DNA of 64,000 nucleotides from an uncultured Flavonifractor sp. (GTDB taxonomy: Bacteria > Bacillota > Clostridia > Oscillospirales > Oscillospiraceae): positions 1-64,000 of the forward strand of contig CANDFO010000001.1 in assembly GCA_947384055.1 (NCBI GenBank), read 5' to 3'. Positions 1 to 8,577 of the stretch are shown one piece after another. A model generated the notes under the pieces. It was given only the letters and a program-made list of their open reading frames with translations, made no database searches and was not told where the DNA came from. Position 1 is the stretch's first letter. Each line of letters starts with the position of its first letter. The position numbers and the translations under genes were made by a program.

Positions 1-44
1 CACTGACAAGCACACTCTTTCCCTACACGACGCTCTTCCGATCT
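1..44. other. Illumina adapter left at contig start
   Basis: Bases 12-44 match, base for base, the Illumina TruSeq read-1 adapter/primer sequence (starts ACACTCTTTCCC, ends CTCTTCCGATCT). Bases 1-11 may be further adapter or index. The open reading frame that follows begins directly after the final T. This is a library artefact and not genomic sequence. Confidence 0.97.
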
Positions 45-170
45 GAGGACTTCCCCACTATCCCCGTGCTCTATTCGGAGGAGGTGGTGGCCTGCTCCAG
101 CAGCATCACCGGCTATCAGGCCACGGCCTACGGTCTCACCGGCTATACCCAGGTGTGCTGGGCTGAGTAA
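45..170 (+). CDS. C-terminal fragment of an SBP_bac_5-type ABC substrate-binding protein
   Basis: An open frame of 41 codons runs from the adapter junction to TAA; the start is missing because the contig ends here. The residues (ending YTQVCWAE) do not identify a family alone. The position directly upstream of two DppB/DppC-type permeases and two DppD/DppF-type ATPases makes a periplasmic-binding-type lipoprotein for peptides, nickel or a metal chelate the natural reading. It would capture substrate outside the cell and hand it to the permease pair. The assignment rests on gene order. Confidence 0.55.
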   Translation, partial: EDFPTIPVLYSEEVVACSSSITGYQATAYGLTGYTQVCWAE

Positions 171-190
171 CCGCGTAAATTCCTGCCGCC

Positions 191-220
191 TGAAAAGCCC
201 TCCGTCCGGGGGGCTTTTCA
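191..220 (+). terminator. Hairpin between binding protein and permease genes
   Basis: Perfect 10-bp inverted repeat (TGAAAAGCCC / GGGCTTTTCA) with a 10-base loop, 21 bases after the binding-protein stop. There is no long T tract, so it is more likely an mRNA-stabilising or partial terminator that lowers permease expression relative to the binding protein, as is common in ABC importer operons. Confidence 0.6.
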
Positions 221-278
221 GGTATCTGTGTCCGGCGTCGGACAGTTCCCCACACATTTTGGCAAAGGAGGGCGGCTT

Positions 279-1232
279 ATGGCAATTCTGCGTTACATTG
301 CCCGGCGGCTGGTCATGCTGATTCCGGTTCTGCTGGGCATCACTCTGGCGGCCTTTCTTCTGGGGCATCTGGCCCCCGGCGACCCGGTGGACGACGTGCT
401 GTTCAGCCTCGGCGTGGAATTCCCCACGGAGACGGACCGGGCGGAGATGCGGGAACAGCTGGGACTGGACAAGCCGCTTCCCGTCCAATACCTGTGCTGG
501 CTGGGCAATGTGCTCCGGGGAGACCTGGGGCGCTCCTACGCCAACAACCGTGAGATTGCCGGCGAGCTGCTGCGGCGCCTGCCCGTCACCCTGGAGGTAT
601 CTCTGGCCGCCCTGCTGGTGGCGGTGGTGTTCGGCGTGGGCGGCGGCGTGGTCATGGCCGCCTTCCACGGCACGTGGGTGGACAGCCTGCTGAAGGGGAT
701 TTCCACCCTGCTGCTCTCGGTGCCCGGCTTCTGGCTGGCGCTGTTTTTGATTACGGTGTTCGCCGAGCAGCTGGGCTGGCTGCCCACCAGCGGCCTGGAC
801 CGGGGAATCGCCTCTCTGATTCTGCCCGCCGTCGCCCTGTCCGCGGCCAACATAGGCTCCACCTCCCGCGTTACCCGGGGAAATATCATTCAGCAGCTGG
901 GGGAGCAGTATATCGTGGTGGCCAACGCCAAGGGGCTCTCCCAAAAGGCGGTGGTGCTGGGCCACGCCTTCCGCAACTCCCTGGTACCCATTATTACTCT
1001 GATTGGCAACTACTTTGGCGGAATTCTGGGGGGCAGCACCATCATAGAACAGATTTTTGCCATACCGGGCCTGGGCAGCTATGTGCTGGCCGCCATTCAC
1101 AACCGGGATTATCCGGTCATCCAGGGCTATGTGCTGATTACCGGCGCCACGTTTGTGCTCATTACGCTGGTCATTGACCTGCTGTATCTGGCGGCGGACC
1201 CCAAAATCCGCATACAGGGGGGAGAGGCATGA
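279..1232 (+). CDS. ABC importer permease, DppB/NikB type
   Basis: Inner-membrane permease of a peptide/nickel-class ABC importer, 317 residues, the usual family length. The N-terminal helix (about residues 8-30) is followed by the family motif HLAPGDPVD. The EAA loop that contacts the ATPases is visible near residues 205-240 (VANAKGLSQKAVVLGHAFRN). The start ATG was chosen over an earlier in-frame codon because AAAGGAGG lies 7 bases upstream and because translation from here gives a typical N-terminus. It pairs with the DppC-type permease, with which it overlaps by 4 bases (ATGA). Substrate class (oligopeptide, nickel or metallophore) cannot be decided from the permease. Confidence 0.9.
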   Translation: MAILRYIARRLVMLIPVLLGITLAAFLLGHLAPGDPVDDVLFSLGVEFPTETDRAEMREQLGLDKPLPVQYLCWLGNVLRGDLGRSYANNREIAGELLRRLPVTLEVSLAALLVAVVFGVGGGVVMAAFHGTWVDSLLKGISTLLLSVPGFWLALFLITVFAEQLGWLPTSGLDRGIASLILPAVALSAANIGSTSRVTRGNIIQQLGEQYIVVANAKGLSQKAVVLGHAFRNSLVPIITLIGNYFGGILGGSTIIEQIFAIPGLGSYVLAAIHNRDYPVIQGYVLITGATFVLITLVIDLLYLAADPKIRIQGGEA

Positions 1233-2065
1233 CCATTCGGACCCAGCAAAATATCAAACTGGCGGCGGCCGGCGCCGTCCTGCTGGCCATCATTCTTGTG
1301 ACCATCTTTGCCCCCTGGCTGGCTCCCTATGACCCTATACAGATTGACATGACAAACCGCCTGGCCGCCCCTTCCTCCGTCCATCTGCTTGGAACCGACG
1401 CCCTGGGCCGGGATGTGTTCAGCCGGGTGCTCTACGGCGGGCGGGCCTCTCTGCTGCTGGCGGCGGCGGCCACTGTGTGCTCCATGGCTCTGGGACTGGT
1501 GCTGGGGGTGGCCGCCGGGTACTGCGGGGGCGCCGTAGATGTGGTCATTACGGGCATATCCAACATCTTTCAGGGTCTGCCCGGAACCATGATGATGATC
1601 GCGCTGGTGGGCATTATGGGCTCCGACACCCGCAGCATTATTCTGGCGCTGGTCGTCACCTCCTGGGTAGGCTTCTCCCGCCTGGTCCGGGGCGAGGTGC
1701 TGAAGGTCAAGCACGAGCTGTATATTGAAGGAATGCGCTGCCTGGGGGCGGGTCATCTGCGGATTGTGCTGGGGCACATTCTCCCCAACATCCGCAGCAA
1801 TATTATCATTCTCTTCACCACCAGGGTGGGCCGGGTGGTGCTGTCGGTGTCGGGCCTGAGCTATCTGGGCCTGGGCATTCAGCCCCCCACCCCCGACTGG
1901 GGGGAGATGATCAGCGGCAGCGCCCGGCGGTACTTCCGCAGCGCGCCCCATCTGCTGTGGGCCCCGGGCCTGTGCATTATTCTGCTTACCCTGTCCATCA
2001 ACCTGCTGGGGGACGCGCTCCGGGACCGGCTGGATGTGAAGCAGGACGCGGTAAAGGAGCTGTAG
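1229..2065 (+). CDS. ABC importer permease, DppC/NikC type
   Basis: Second permease, 278 residues, somewhat short but complete. It has an N-terminal membrane anchor, the motif LLGTDALGRDVFSRVLYG typical of DppC/NikC/OppC proteins, and an EAA loop around residues 165-200 (YIEGMRCLGAGHLRIVLGH). It should form the translocation pore with the preceding DppB-type protein. The start codon overlaps the previous stop (ATGA), so translation is coupled. The C-terminal RDRLDVK sequence is the usual family ending. Confidence 0.9.
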   Translation: MTIRTQQNIKLAAAGAVLLAIILVTIFAPWLAPYDPIQIDMTNRLAAPSSVHLLGTDALGRDVFSRVLYGGRASLLLAAAATVCSMALGLVLGVAAGYCGGAVDVVITGISNIFQGLPGTMMMIALVGIMGSDTRSIILALVVTSWVGFSRLVRGEVLKVKHELYIEGMRCLGAGHLRIVLGHILPNIRSNIIILFTTRVGRVVLSVSGLSYLGLGIQPPTPDWGEMISGSARRYFRSAPHLLWAPGLCIILLTLSINLLGDALRDRLDVKQDAVKEL

Positions 2066-2067
2066 TC

Positions 2068-3009
2068 ATGGTGCCTGATATTGAGATTCGGGACCTGACC
2101 GTCTCCTTTGAAACGGCAGACGGGCCTGTCCCGGCGGTGAGCGGCCTGTCCACCACCTTCCGGGCGGGGCGCATCTCCGGTGTGATCGGTGAGAGCGGCA
2201 GCGGAAAGAGCGTTATGGGTCTGTCCATTCTCCGCCTGCTGCCCAATACTGCCAGAGTATCCGGCAGCTGCAAGCTGGGGGAGCAGGAGCTGTACACCCT
2301 CCCGCTGAACGAGCTGCGGAAGCTCCGGGGGGCCTCCATCGGGCTGATTCCCCAAAACCCCGGCGCCTCCCTGGACCCGGTCATGCGGATTGGCAGGCAG
2401 CTCACCGAGGCCATCACCACCCACGGCCGCCGCAGCCGGGGGGAGGCCAAGGCCCAGGCGGCGGAGCTGCTGCGGCAGTTCGGATTCGAGCGGCCGGAGC
2501 AGATTCTGGAGCAGTACGCCTTCCAGATGAGCGGCGGCATGAGCCAGCGGCTGGTATCTGCCCTGGGCCTGGCCTGCCATCCGGGGTGGGTGATCGCGGA
2601 TGAGCCCACCAAGGGCCTGGACGCGGTAATCCGGAATCAGGTCTACCGGGTCCTGCGCCAGATCTACACCCAGCACCACAGCAGCATGATTGTCATTACC
2701 CACGACCTCCGGCTGGCCCGTCAGCTCTGCGACGACATCCGGGTGATGTATATGGGACAGATCATTGAGCAGAACACCGCCCAGGAGGTCATGGAGCACC
2801 CCCGCCATCCCTATACGGCGGGCCTGATCCACGCCATGCCCGGGGGCGGCATGACGCCGATCCCGTCCCCGGACCCGGACCGGGCCGTCCATCAGGGCTG
2901 TCCCTTCTACCCCCGGTGCGCCCGGGCGGAGGCGCGCTGCGGCCTGTCGGTCCCCGGGGATTATGCCCTGCCCGGCGGCGGAAAGGTCAGGTGCTTCCTC
3001 TATGAATAA
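2068..3009 (+). CDS. ABC importer ATPase, DppD/NikD type
   Basis: First of two ATP-hydrolysing subunits, 313 residues. Walker A GESGSGKS is at residues 41-48, the signature MSGGMSQR near 152-159, and Walker B ends in ADEP followed by TKGLD. The C-terminal oligopeptide-transporter domain carries the Cys-containing segment CPFYPRCARAEARC, which in this family can hold an Fe-S cluster or metal. The start ATG sits 9 bases after AAAGGAG and two bases after the previous stop; a longer in-frame extension upstream would overlap the permease and is rejected. It works as a heterodimer with the next ATPase. Confidence 0.9.
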   Translation: MVPDIEIRDLTVSFETADGPVPAVSGLSTTFRAGRISGVIGESGSGKSVMGLSILRLLPNTARVSGSCKLGEQELYTLPLNELRKLRGASIGLIPQNPGASLDPVMRIGRQLTEAITTHGRRSRGEAKAQAAELLRQFGFERPEQILEQYAFQMSGGMSQRLVSALGLACHPGWVIADEPTKGLDAVIRNQVYRVLRQIYTQHHSSMIVITHDLRLARQLCDDIRVMYMGQIIEQNTAQEVMEHPRHPYTAGLIHAMPGGGMTPIPSPDPDRAVHQGCPFYPRCARAEARCGLSVPGDYALPGGGKVRCFLYE

Positions 3010-3793
3010 TGTACTGGAGCTCCGGGAAGTCTGCCGGGACTTCACCCATGGAGTATTCCGCCCCCGTACCGTCCGGGCAGTGGACCATGTGAGCTTCGCC
3101 CTGGAAAAGGGAAAGACCTTCGGACTGGCGGGAAACAGCGGCTGCGGCAAAACCACCCTTTCCCGAATGATCTGCGGGCTCATCCGTCCCACCTCCGGAA
3201 GCATTCTCTTTCAGGGGAAGGAGATCACCGCCCCCGGCCGCCGGGTGGACCGGAGCTACCACCGGCGGGTTCAGATGGTCTTCCAGATCCCCGAGGCCTC
3301 TCTGGACCCCTCCATGCGGATCCGGGACAGCCTGCTGGAGGCTATGCAGATTCACCGCCTGGGCCGGAACCGGGAGGAACGGATGGAACGGATTCTACGC
3401 GCTCTGGCCCAGGTAGGTCTGCCGGAGTATCTCCTGGCCCGTTATCCCCACCAGGTCAGCGGCGGGGAGGGCCAGCGGCTGGTGATCTGCCGGGCCCTGC
3501 TGCTGGAGCCGGAGGTGCTGCTGCTGGATGAGCCCACCTCCATGCTGGACGTGTCGGTACAGGCCCATATTATGAATATACTGCGGGATTTACAGCGGGA
3601 GCTGGGCCTGACCTATCTCTATATTACCCATGATATCGAGCTTTTGGGCTGGATCAGCCACACCATCGGGGTCATGCGCCAGGGACAGCTGGTAGAGGTA
3701 GGCAGCCGGGAGCAGATTATGGAGGCCCCCGAACACCCCTATACCCGGGAGCTGCTGCGCTCCTACACCGACTGGGAGGGGGCTGCGCTGTGA
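3002..3793 (+). CDS. ABC importer ATPase, DppF/NikE type
   Basis: Second ATPase subunit, 263 residues. Walker A GNSGCGKT is at residues 44-51, the signature VSGGEGQR near 156-163 and Walker B LLLDEPTSMLD. The C-terminal extension is short, as in NikE/DppF. The start lies 8 bases inside the preceding gene, so the two ATPases are translationally coupled and probably made in equal amounts. Together with the upstream permeases this completes a five-component importer. Substrate is not predictable from the ATPase. Confidence 0.9.
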   Translation: MNNVLELREVCRDFTHGVFRPRTVRAVDHVSFALEKGKTFGLAGNSGCGKTTLSRMICGLIRPTSGSILFQGKEITAPGRRVDRSYHRRVQMVFQIPEASLDPSMRIRDSLLEAMQIHRLGRNREERMERILRALAQVGLPEYLLARYPHQVSGGEGQRLVICRALLLEPEVLLLDEPTSMLDVSVQAHIMNILRDLQRELGLTYLYITHDIELLGWISHTIGVMRQGQLVEVGSREQIMEAPEHPYTRELLRSYTDWEGAAL

Positions 3794-4629
3794 ACGATAG
3801 AGCGGAAGCGCCGGATATGAACCGGCTCTGGGCAGAACACATCAGCCGGGATACCTCGCTCCGCATGACCGACGACCAGGCGGAGCGGGATTTCTGGCGG
3901 GACTTTATGGCAAAAAAGCGAGGCTATGCGCCGGACCCCTCCGCCCGGCAGGTGCTGGACTGGCTGCTGCCCCTGATGCGGGCCCGCGGCGTAGAGACCG
4001 CCCTGGAACTGGGGCCCGGCTGGGGCAGCTACACCATTGAGCTGGCCAAAAACTGCCGGGCAGTGGACTGTGTGGACATCTCCCGGGATGTGCTGGACTT
4101 TATCCTCCGGACAGGCCGGGAGGAGGGCTGTGTCAACCTCCGGGGAATCCACCAAAAATGGGAGCAGTTTACGCCCCGACATGCCTACGATCTGGTGTTT
4201 GGGTACAACTGTTTTTACCGGCAGGCGGATTTGGCGGAGTGCCTTGCCCGGATGGACCGGGCGGCGTCCCGGCTCTGCGCCGCGGGGATGAATACCGCGG
4301 ATGTGCCCCTCTGGTGCCGGGAGCTGGAGGAAGTCGGCGGGGTCCTCCGGTGGGACTGGAAAAACTGCGGGTATTTTACCGGCGTGCTGCGTCAAATGGG
4401 CATTTCGCCCGGCACGGTGGAATTTCCTTTTGAAAAGGAGTGCGTCTATCCCAACGCGGAGGCGCTGGTCCGGGGGGAGTGCGCCCGCTTTGCGCCCGGC
4501 TCCGTCCCGGAGCGTGCGGCGCGGGAAATCCTCTGCCGCCGCTTTGACCAGGCCCCCGACGGCAGCTGGCATGGAACGCTCACTTGTCACAGCGGCGTAG
4601 TGTGGTGGTCGAAGACGCCGTGCCAATAG
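3790..4629 (+). CDS. Class I SAM-dependent methyltransferase coupled to the ABC importer
   Basis: A soluble methyltransferase of 279 residues. Motif I (ALELGPGWGS, residues 71-80) is the glycine-rich SAM loop, and VDCVDIS a little downstream is the acidic strand that binds the ribose. The first 60 residues form a helical N-terminal part. The GTG start overlaps the preceding stop by 4 bases (GTGA), so the enzyme is translated as the last member of the importer operon. That suggests it modifies the imported compound or makes a ligand for it; a metal-chelating small molecule is one possibility, but the true substrate is unknown. A strong bidirectional terminator follows. Confidence 0.8.
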   Translation: MNDRAEAPDMNRLWAEHISRDTSLRMTDDQAERDFWRDFMAKKRGYAPDPSARQVLDWLLPLMRARGVETALELGPGWGSYTIELAKNCRAVDCVDISRDVLDFILRTGREEGCVNLRGIHQKWEQFTPRHAYDLVFGYNCFYRQADLAECLARMDRAASRLCAAGMNTADVPLWCRELEEVGGVLRWDWKNCGYFTGVLRQMGISPGTVEFPFEKECVYPNAEALVRGECARFAPGSVPERAAREILCRRFDQAPDGSWHGTLTCHSGVVWWSKTPCQ

Positions 4630-4710
4630 GTGGGAGCTCTTTTCAGCGTACGCTTTGACTATATCAATGGCTCTTGCCTGAAACAGGCAGTAAAAACCAG
4701 CTGAAGTGTA

Positions 4711-4748
4711 AAAATGTCCTGGGTTTTTCATAAAACCCAGGACATTTT
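4711..4748. terminator. Bidirectional terminator between convergent operons
   Basis: Perfect 17-bp inverted repeat (AAAATGTCCTGGGTTTT and its complement) around a 4-base loop TCAT. Each arm begins with A4 and ends with T4, so it can end transcription from both sides: the methyltransferase operon (+) and livF (-). Confidence 0.9.
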
Positions 4749-4797
4749 CCGCTTATAAAAGAGCGCTGACGGAATTCCATGCGCCGCCCGGGGACGT

Positions 4798-5508
4798 TCA
4801 GCTTCCCAGGTAGGCTTTTTTTACCGCCTCATCTGCCAGAAGCTCAGAGCCCAGCCCGGTCAGCGTGACCCGTCCGGTCTCCAGCACATAGCCCCGGTGG
4901 GCCACGGAAAGGGCCATCTGCGCGTTCTGCTCCACCAGCAGGATGGTGGAACCGGCCTTGTTGAGTGCCCGGATGATGTCAAAAATCTGCTCCACCAGAA
5001 TAGGGGCCAGACCCATGGAGGGCTCATCCAGCATCAGCAGCTTGGGGTCAGACATCAGCGCCCGCCCCATCGCCAGCATCTGCTGCTCACCGCCGGAGAG
5101 GGTGCCCGCCACCTGCTTCCTCCGCTCCTTCAGCCGAGGAAACTGGGTGTACACTCGCTCCAGGTGGGGGGCAACGCTGCCGGCGGGCTGGGTAAAGGCC
5201 CCCATCTCCAGATTTTCCTCCACGGTCATCTGGAGGAAAATCCGCCTTCCCTCGGGCACCTGGGCCAGACCGTGGGAGACCAGCTTGGAGGCCGGAACCG
5301 TTGAAATGTTGTTCCCCATGAAGGTGATGGACCCCGTGCGGGAGCGCAGGAGCCCGGATACCGTCTGGAGGGTGGTGGTCTTGCCCGCGCCGTTGGCTCC
5401 GATGAGGGTGACGATCTCCCCCTCCTCCACCTGGAAGGAGATGCCTTTTACCGCGTGGATCGCGCCGTAGTACACGTTGATGTCCTGTACGTCAAGAATC
5501 ACAGCCAT
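4798..5508 (-). CDS. livF: Branched-chain amino acid ABC importer ATPase LivF
   Basis: Cytoplasmic ATPase, 236 residues, the normal LivF length. Walker A GANGAGKT is at residues 37-44, LSGGEQQ near 138 and Walker B MLDEPSMGLAP, where GLAP after the Walker B is characteristic of the LivF family. It powers uptake together with LivG. It is the last gene of the five-gene liv cluster, 4 bases after livG, and is closed by the bidirectional terminator downstream. The family imports branched-chain or other hydrophobic amino acids, but clostridial members also take other amides, so the exact substrate is inferred. Confidence 0.92.
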   Translation of the reverse strand: MAVILDVQDINVYYGAIHAVKGISFQVEEGEIVTLIGANGAGKTTTLQTVSGLLRSRTGSITFMGNNISTVPASKLVSHGLAQVPEGRRIFLQMTVEENLEMGAFTQPAGSVAPHLERVYTQFPRLKERRKQVAGTLSGGEQQMLAMGRALMSDPKLLMLDEPSMGLAPILVEQIFDIIRALNKAGSTILLVEQNAQMALSVAHRGYVLETGRVTLTGLGSELLADEAVKKAYLGS

Positions 5509-5512
5509 ATCC

Positions 5513-6367
5513 TCAGCCCTCCTCGTTCTTGGTTCCCAGGTAGGCCCGGATCACCTCGGGATTGTTCTGGATGTCATCGGGGGTGCCCTTGGCGATAATC
5601 TCACCGAAATTGAGTACGCAGATTCCCTCGCAGATGCCCATGACCAAGCTCATGTCGTGTTCGATGAGCAGAATGGCGATCTGGAAGGTATCCCGAATTT
5701 TGACGATGTTCTCCATCAGTTCCGCCGTCTCCGAGGGATTCATGCCCGCAGCCGGCTCGTCCAGCAGCAGCAGAGAGGGATTGGTGCCCAGGGCCCGGAC
5801 AATCTCCAGCCGCCGCTGGGCCCCGTAGGGCAGACTCCCGGCCTTGGCGCCGGCCATGTCCTGCATGTCGAAGATGGACAAAAGCTCCATAGCCCGCTCA
5901 TGGGCAGTTCTTTCCTCTTTCCAGTAGGCGGGCAGGCGGAAGATGCCGCTGAACATGCCATAGCCGATGTGGTTATGCAGACCCAGCTTTACATTATCTT
6001 CCACCGACAGGTTGTAGAACAGCCGGATATTTTGAAAGGTGCGGGCAATCCCCGCCTTGTTCACCTGAACGGTGTTCATGCCGTGAGTGTCCCGCCCATC
6101 CAGGAGAATGGTGCCCCGGGTGGGCTGGTATACCTTGGTCAGCAGGTTGAATACGGTGGTCTTGCCCGCGCCGTTGGGTCCGATCAGACCGGCAATCTCT
6201 GTGCGGCCAATGGCCATATCGAACTCGTTGACGGCGGTAAGCCCGCCGAAGTCGATGCCCAGGTGACGGCACTCCAGAATGGGGGGCTTATCCACATCCC
6301 GCTCCGGAATGCGGTTGGTCGTAGGCACGGGGACCAGTTTTGTAGCGTTCTTTTTCGGTGCGGTCAT
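5513..6367 (-). CDS. livG: Branched-chain amino acid ABC importer ATPase LivG
   Basis: Partner ATPase, 284 residues. Walker A GPNGAGKT is at residues 63-70; the LivG-specific C-loop region YGAQRRLEIVRAL and Walker B LLLDEPAAGMNP are clear. It is about 25 residues longer than E. coli LivG because of a basic, proline-rich N-terminal extension of about 28 residues. The start was placed at the ATG that overlaps the livM stop by 4 bases; a much longer in-frame extension would lie wholly inside livM and is rejected. Confidence 0.92.
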   Translation of the reverse strand: MTAPKKNATKLVPVPTTNRIPERDVDKPPILECRHLGIDFGGLTAVNEFDMAIGRTEIAGLIGPNGAGKTTVFNLLTKVYQPTRGTILLDGRDTHGMNTVQVNKAGIARTFQNIRLFYNLSVEDNVKLGLHNHIGYGMFSGIFRLPAYWKEERTAHERAMELLSIFDMQDMAGAKAGSLPYGAQRRLEIVRALGTNPSLLLLDEPAAGMNPSETAELMENIVKIRDTFQIAILLIEHDMSLVMGICEGICVLNFGEIIAKGTPDDIQNNPEVIRAYLGTKNEEG

Positions 6368-7464
6368 TGCGCCTTCCCTCCTTCCTTTGCCTTTTTGCGG
6401 AGCCAGCGGACAAAGCTGTGTGCCAGCCCTTTTACCGCTCCGGACAGGCGGCTCAGCATTCCTTTGAAAGTGGGGTTGTTGGTGATAAGCATGACCAGAA
6501 TCAGGACAATGGCGTAGACCAGCATGCGGTAATCGGCAAACTGCCGCAGAGCCTCGGGCAGAATGGTGAGGGCGGCGGCGGAGATAATGGAGCCCCACAT
6601 GCGCCCCTGACCGCCCAGAACCACGTATACCAGAATCAGAATCGAGGTATTGAAGTCAAATTTGGAGGCCACAATGGTGTTCTGTCCCAGGGAGAAGAGA
6701 GCGCCCGCCGCGCCTGCCATGGCCGCGGAGGTGACAAAAGCCATCATCTTGTATTTTGTGACGTTGATTCCCACACTCTCGGCGGCGATGCGGTTATCCC
6801 GCAGGGCCATGATCGCCCGTCCGGAGCGGCTGTTCACCAGATTAAAGATGATTGCCAGCGTCAGCATGATCAGCACAAAGCCCGCCAAAAAGGTGGAAAT
6901 CTTGCTGATGTTGGGGATGCCCATGGGTCCGTTGAGGATCATCCGTCCTCCCTCGCCCAGGGAGGTGAGGGGCTTCAGAAAGCCGAAATGCAGGCCGCTC
7001 TTATCCACGCCCACATAGAGGTTTTCCACAATGGACTTGATAATCTGCCCGAAGGCCAGGGTGACAATGGCCAGATAGTCGCCGTTGAGCCGGAGTACCG
7101 GGACGCTGATGACAGTGCCCACAATGCCCGCAAAGATGGCTCCGATTACCAGGGCCAGCGCCAGCCGCACACCGGCGGCGGGAATCATGTCCTGGAGGGC
7201 GGAGGCGGCCACCGCGCCGGAAAAGGCTCCCACGCTCATAAAGCCCGCGTGTCCCAGGCTCAACTCGCCCAGCACGCCCACGGTCAGGTTCAGGGAGAGG
7301 GCCATAACCACATAGGCGCAGATAGGCACCAGCTGTCCCTGGAGCGTGGGGGAGAGCATTCCGCCGGCGGACAGGGACTGGAGCACCGCGAAGCACACAA
7401 TGACAAAACCGTAGGTGAGGAAATTGGTGCGGGAAGTTCGGCTGATGGAGTTAAAACGCTTCAT
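6364..7464 (-). CDS. livM: Branched-chain amino acid ABC importer permease LivM
   Basis: Polytopic membrane protein, 366 residues, with about ten hydrophobic segments. LivM hallmarks are GELSLGHAGFMSVGAF near residues 66-81, and the EAA-like loop ALRDNRIAAESVGINVTKYK near residues 228-247. It forms the pore with LivH. It begins 12 bases after livH and overlaps livG by 4 bases. The C-terminus is basic (WLRKKAKEG), suggesting a cytoplasmic end. Confidence 0.92.
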   Translation of the reverse strand: MKRFNSISRTSRTNFLTYGFVIVCFAVLQSLSAGGMLSPTLQGQLVPICAYVVMALSLNLTVGVLGELSLGHAGFMSVGAFSGAVAASALQDMIPAAGVRLALALVIGAIFAGIVGTVISVPVLRLNGDYLAIVTLAFGQIIKSIVENLYVGVDKSGLHFGFLKPLTSLGEGGRMILNGPMGIPNISKISTFLAGFVLIMLTLAIIFNLVNSRSGRAIMALRDNRIAAESVGINVTKYKMMAFVTSAAMAGAAGALFSLGQNTIVASKFDFNTSILILVYVVLGGQGRMWGSIISAAALTILPEALRQFADYRMLVYAIVLILVMLITNNPTFKGMLSRLSGAVKGLAHSFVRWLRKKAKEGGKAQ

Positions 7465-7476
7465 ATGCCCGCCCCC

Positions 7477-8361
7477 TTACACTTTCTCCCGGATCTGCCT
7501 GCCCAGCAGACCGGAGGGTTTTACCAGAAGCACCACGATGAGGACCGCGAACACAATGGCGTTGGCCAGCTGGGTGGAGATATACGCGCCGGCGAAGATC
7601 TCGATAATTCCCAGAAGCAGACCGCCCAAAAAGGCGCCGGGGATGGAGCCAATGCCGCCGAATACGGCGGCGGTAAAGGCCTTGATGCCCGGCATGGAGC
7701 CGGTTGTGGGCACCAGGATGGGGTAACTGGCCATATACAGCACGCCCGCCACCGCCGCCAGCGCGGAACCGATGGCAAAGGTCATGGAGATGGTGGTATC
7801 CACGTTGATTCCCATCAGCTGGGCGGCGCCCTTGTCCTCGGAGCAGGCCCGCATCGCCTTGCCCATCTTGGTCCGGCCGGTAAACCAGGTCAGGGCGGCC
7901 ATGATGACCACACAGGCGGCCACTGTCACCAGAGTGGTGACGGTCACATGGAGCTGCCCGTCAAAAAGCACCAGGGCGTCTCCGGAAATGAATGTGGGGA
8001 ACATCTTGTTGTTGGAGCCCCAGAGCAGCTGGGCCCCGTTCTGCAAAAAATAGCTGACGCCGATGGCGGTGATGAGGACCGCCAGGGAGGGGGCCTGCCG
8101 CAGGGGTTTGTAGGCTAGCCGCTCGATGAGCATGCCTAGGGCGGTGCACACCGCCATGGCCAGAATCACCCCCAGCACCGGGGGCAGGTTGTAAGTAGAT
8201 ACAGCAAAGAAGCAGATGTACGCGCCCACCATAATCACATCGCCGTGGGCAAAGTTGAGCATCTTGGCGATGCCGTAAACCATGGTATAGCCCAGAGCGA
8301 TGATGGCGTACACACTGCCCAAGCCGATGCCGTTGATCAGATTGGTCAGGAAAGTCACCAT
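7477..8361 (-). CDS. livH: Branched-chain amino acid ABC importer permease LivH
   Basis: Polytopic permease, 294 residues. It begins VTFLTNLINGIGLGSVYAI, which is close to the conserved LivH N-terminus (NGLxxGSxYALIALGYTMVYG). The segment MRACSEDKGAAQLMGIN is the conserved cytoplasmic loop. An in-frame GTG nine bases earlier exists, but the GAGG ribosome binding site is 8 bases from the chosen ATG and would run into the GTG. It follows livJ after about 216 bases containing a hairpin. Confidence 0.92.
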   Translation of the reverse strand: MVTFLTNLINGIGLGSVYAIIALGYTMVYGIAKMLNFAHGDVIMVGAYICFFAVSTYNLPPVLGVILAMAVCTALGMLIERLAYKPLRQAPSLAVLITAIGVSYFLQNGAQLLWGSNNKMFPTFISGDALVLFDGQLHVTVTTLVTVAACVVIMAALTWFTGRTKMGKAMRACSEDKGAAQLMGINVDTTISMTFAIGSALAAVAGVLYMASYPILVPTTGSMPGIKAFTAAVFGGIGSIPGAFLGGLLLGIIEIFAGAYISTQLANAIVFAVLIVVLLVKPSGLLGRQIREKV

Positions 8362-8489
8362 AACACACACCTCGTTTTCTCTCAGGGAACCGCCCCGGGC
8401 GGGGCGGCCGGGGCCTATCGGAACAGCGCCGGAGCCCTGTCCCCGGCGTTCTTCCGACAGGCCCGCATTTCAACGGGAAATGGGAAAAG

Positions 8490-8520
8490 CAGAGGGCCGC
8501 CGCCGTCCGGCAGCCCTCTG
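8490..8520 (-). terminator. Hairpin between livJ and livH
   Basis: Inverted repeat CAGAGGGC / GCCCTCTG with a GC-rich interior in the 216-base gap between binding-protein and permease genes. It has no long T tract. Such partial terminators usually leave more binding protein than membrane components. A second GC-rich stretch (about 8390-8420) lies closer to livH; nothing else is recognisable in this gap. Confidence 0.55.
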
Positions 8521-8577
8521 TATGTTCCAAACAGCCGAGCCTATTTGATTCCCTGAACAGCCGGGATAAAGGTTCAA

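Noticed and set aside
6358..8118. 586-codon plus-strand open frame opposite livM and livH
   Set aside because: Shadow of the liv genes with His/Gln/Gly-rich translation typical of antisense reading in GC-rich DNA.
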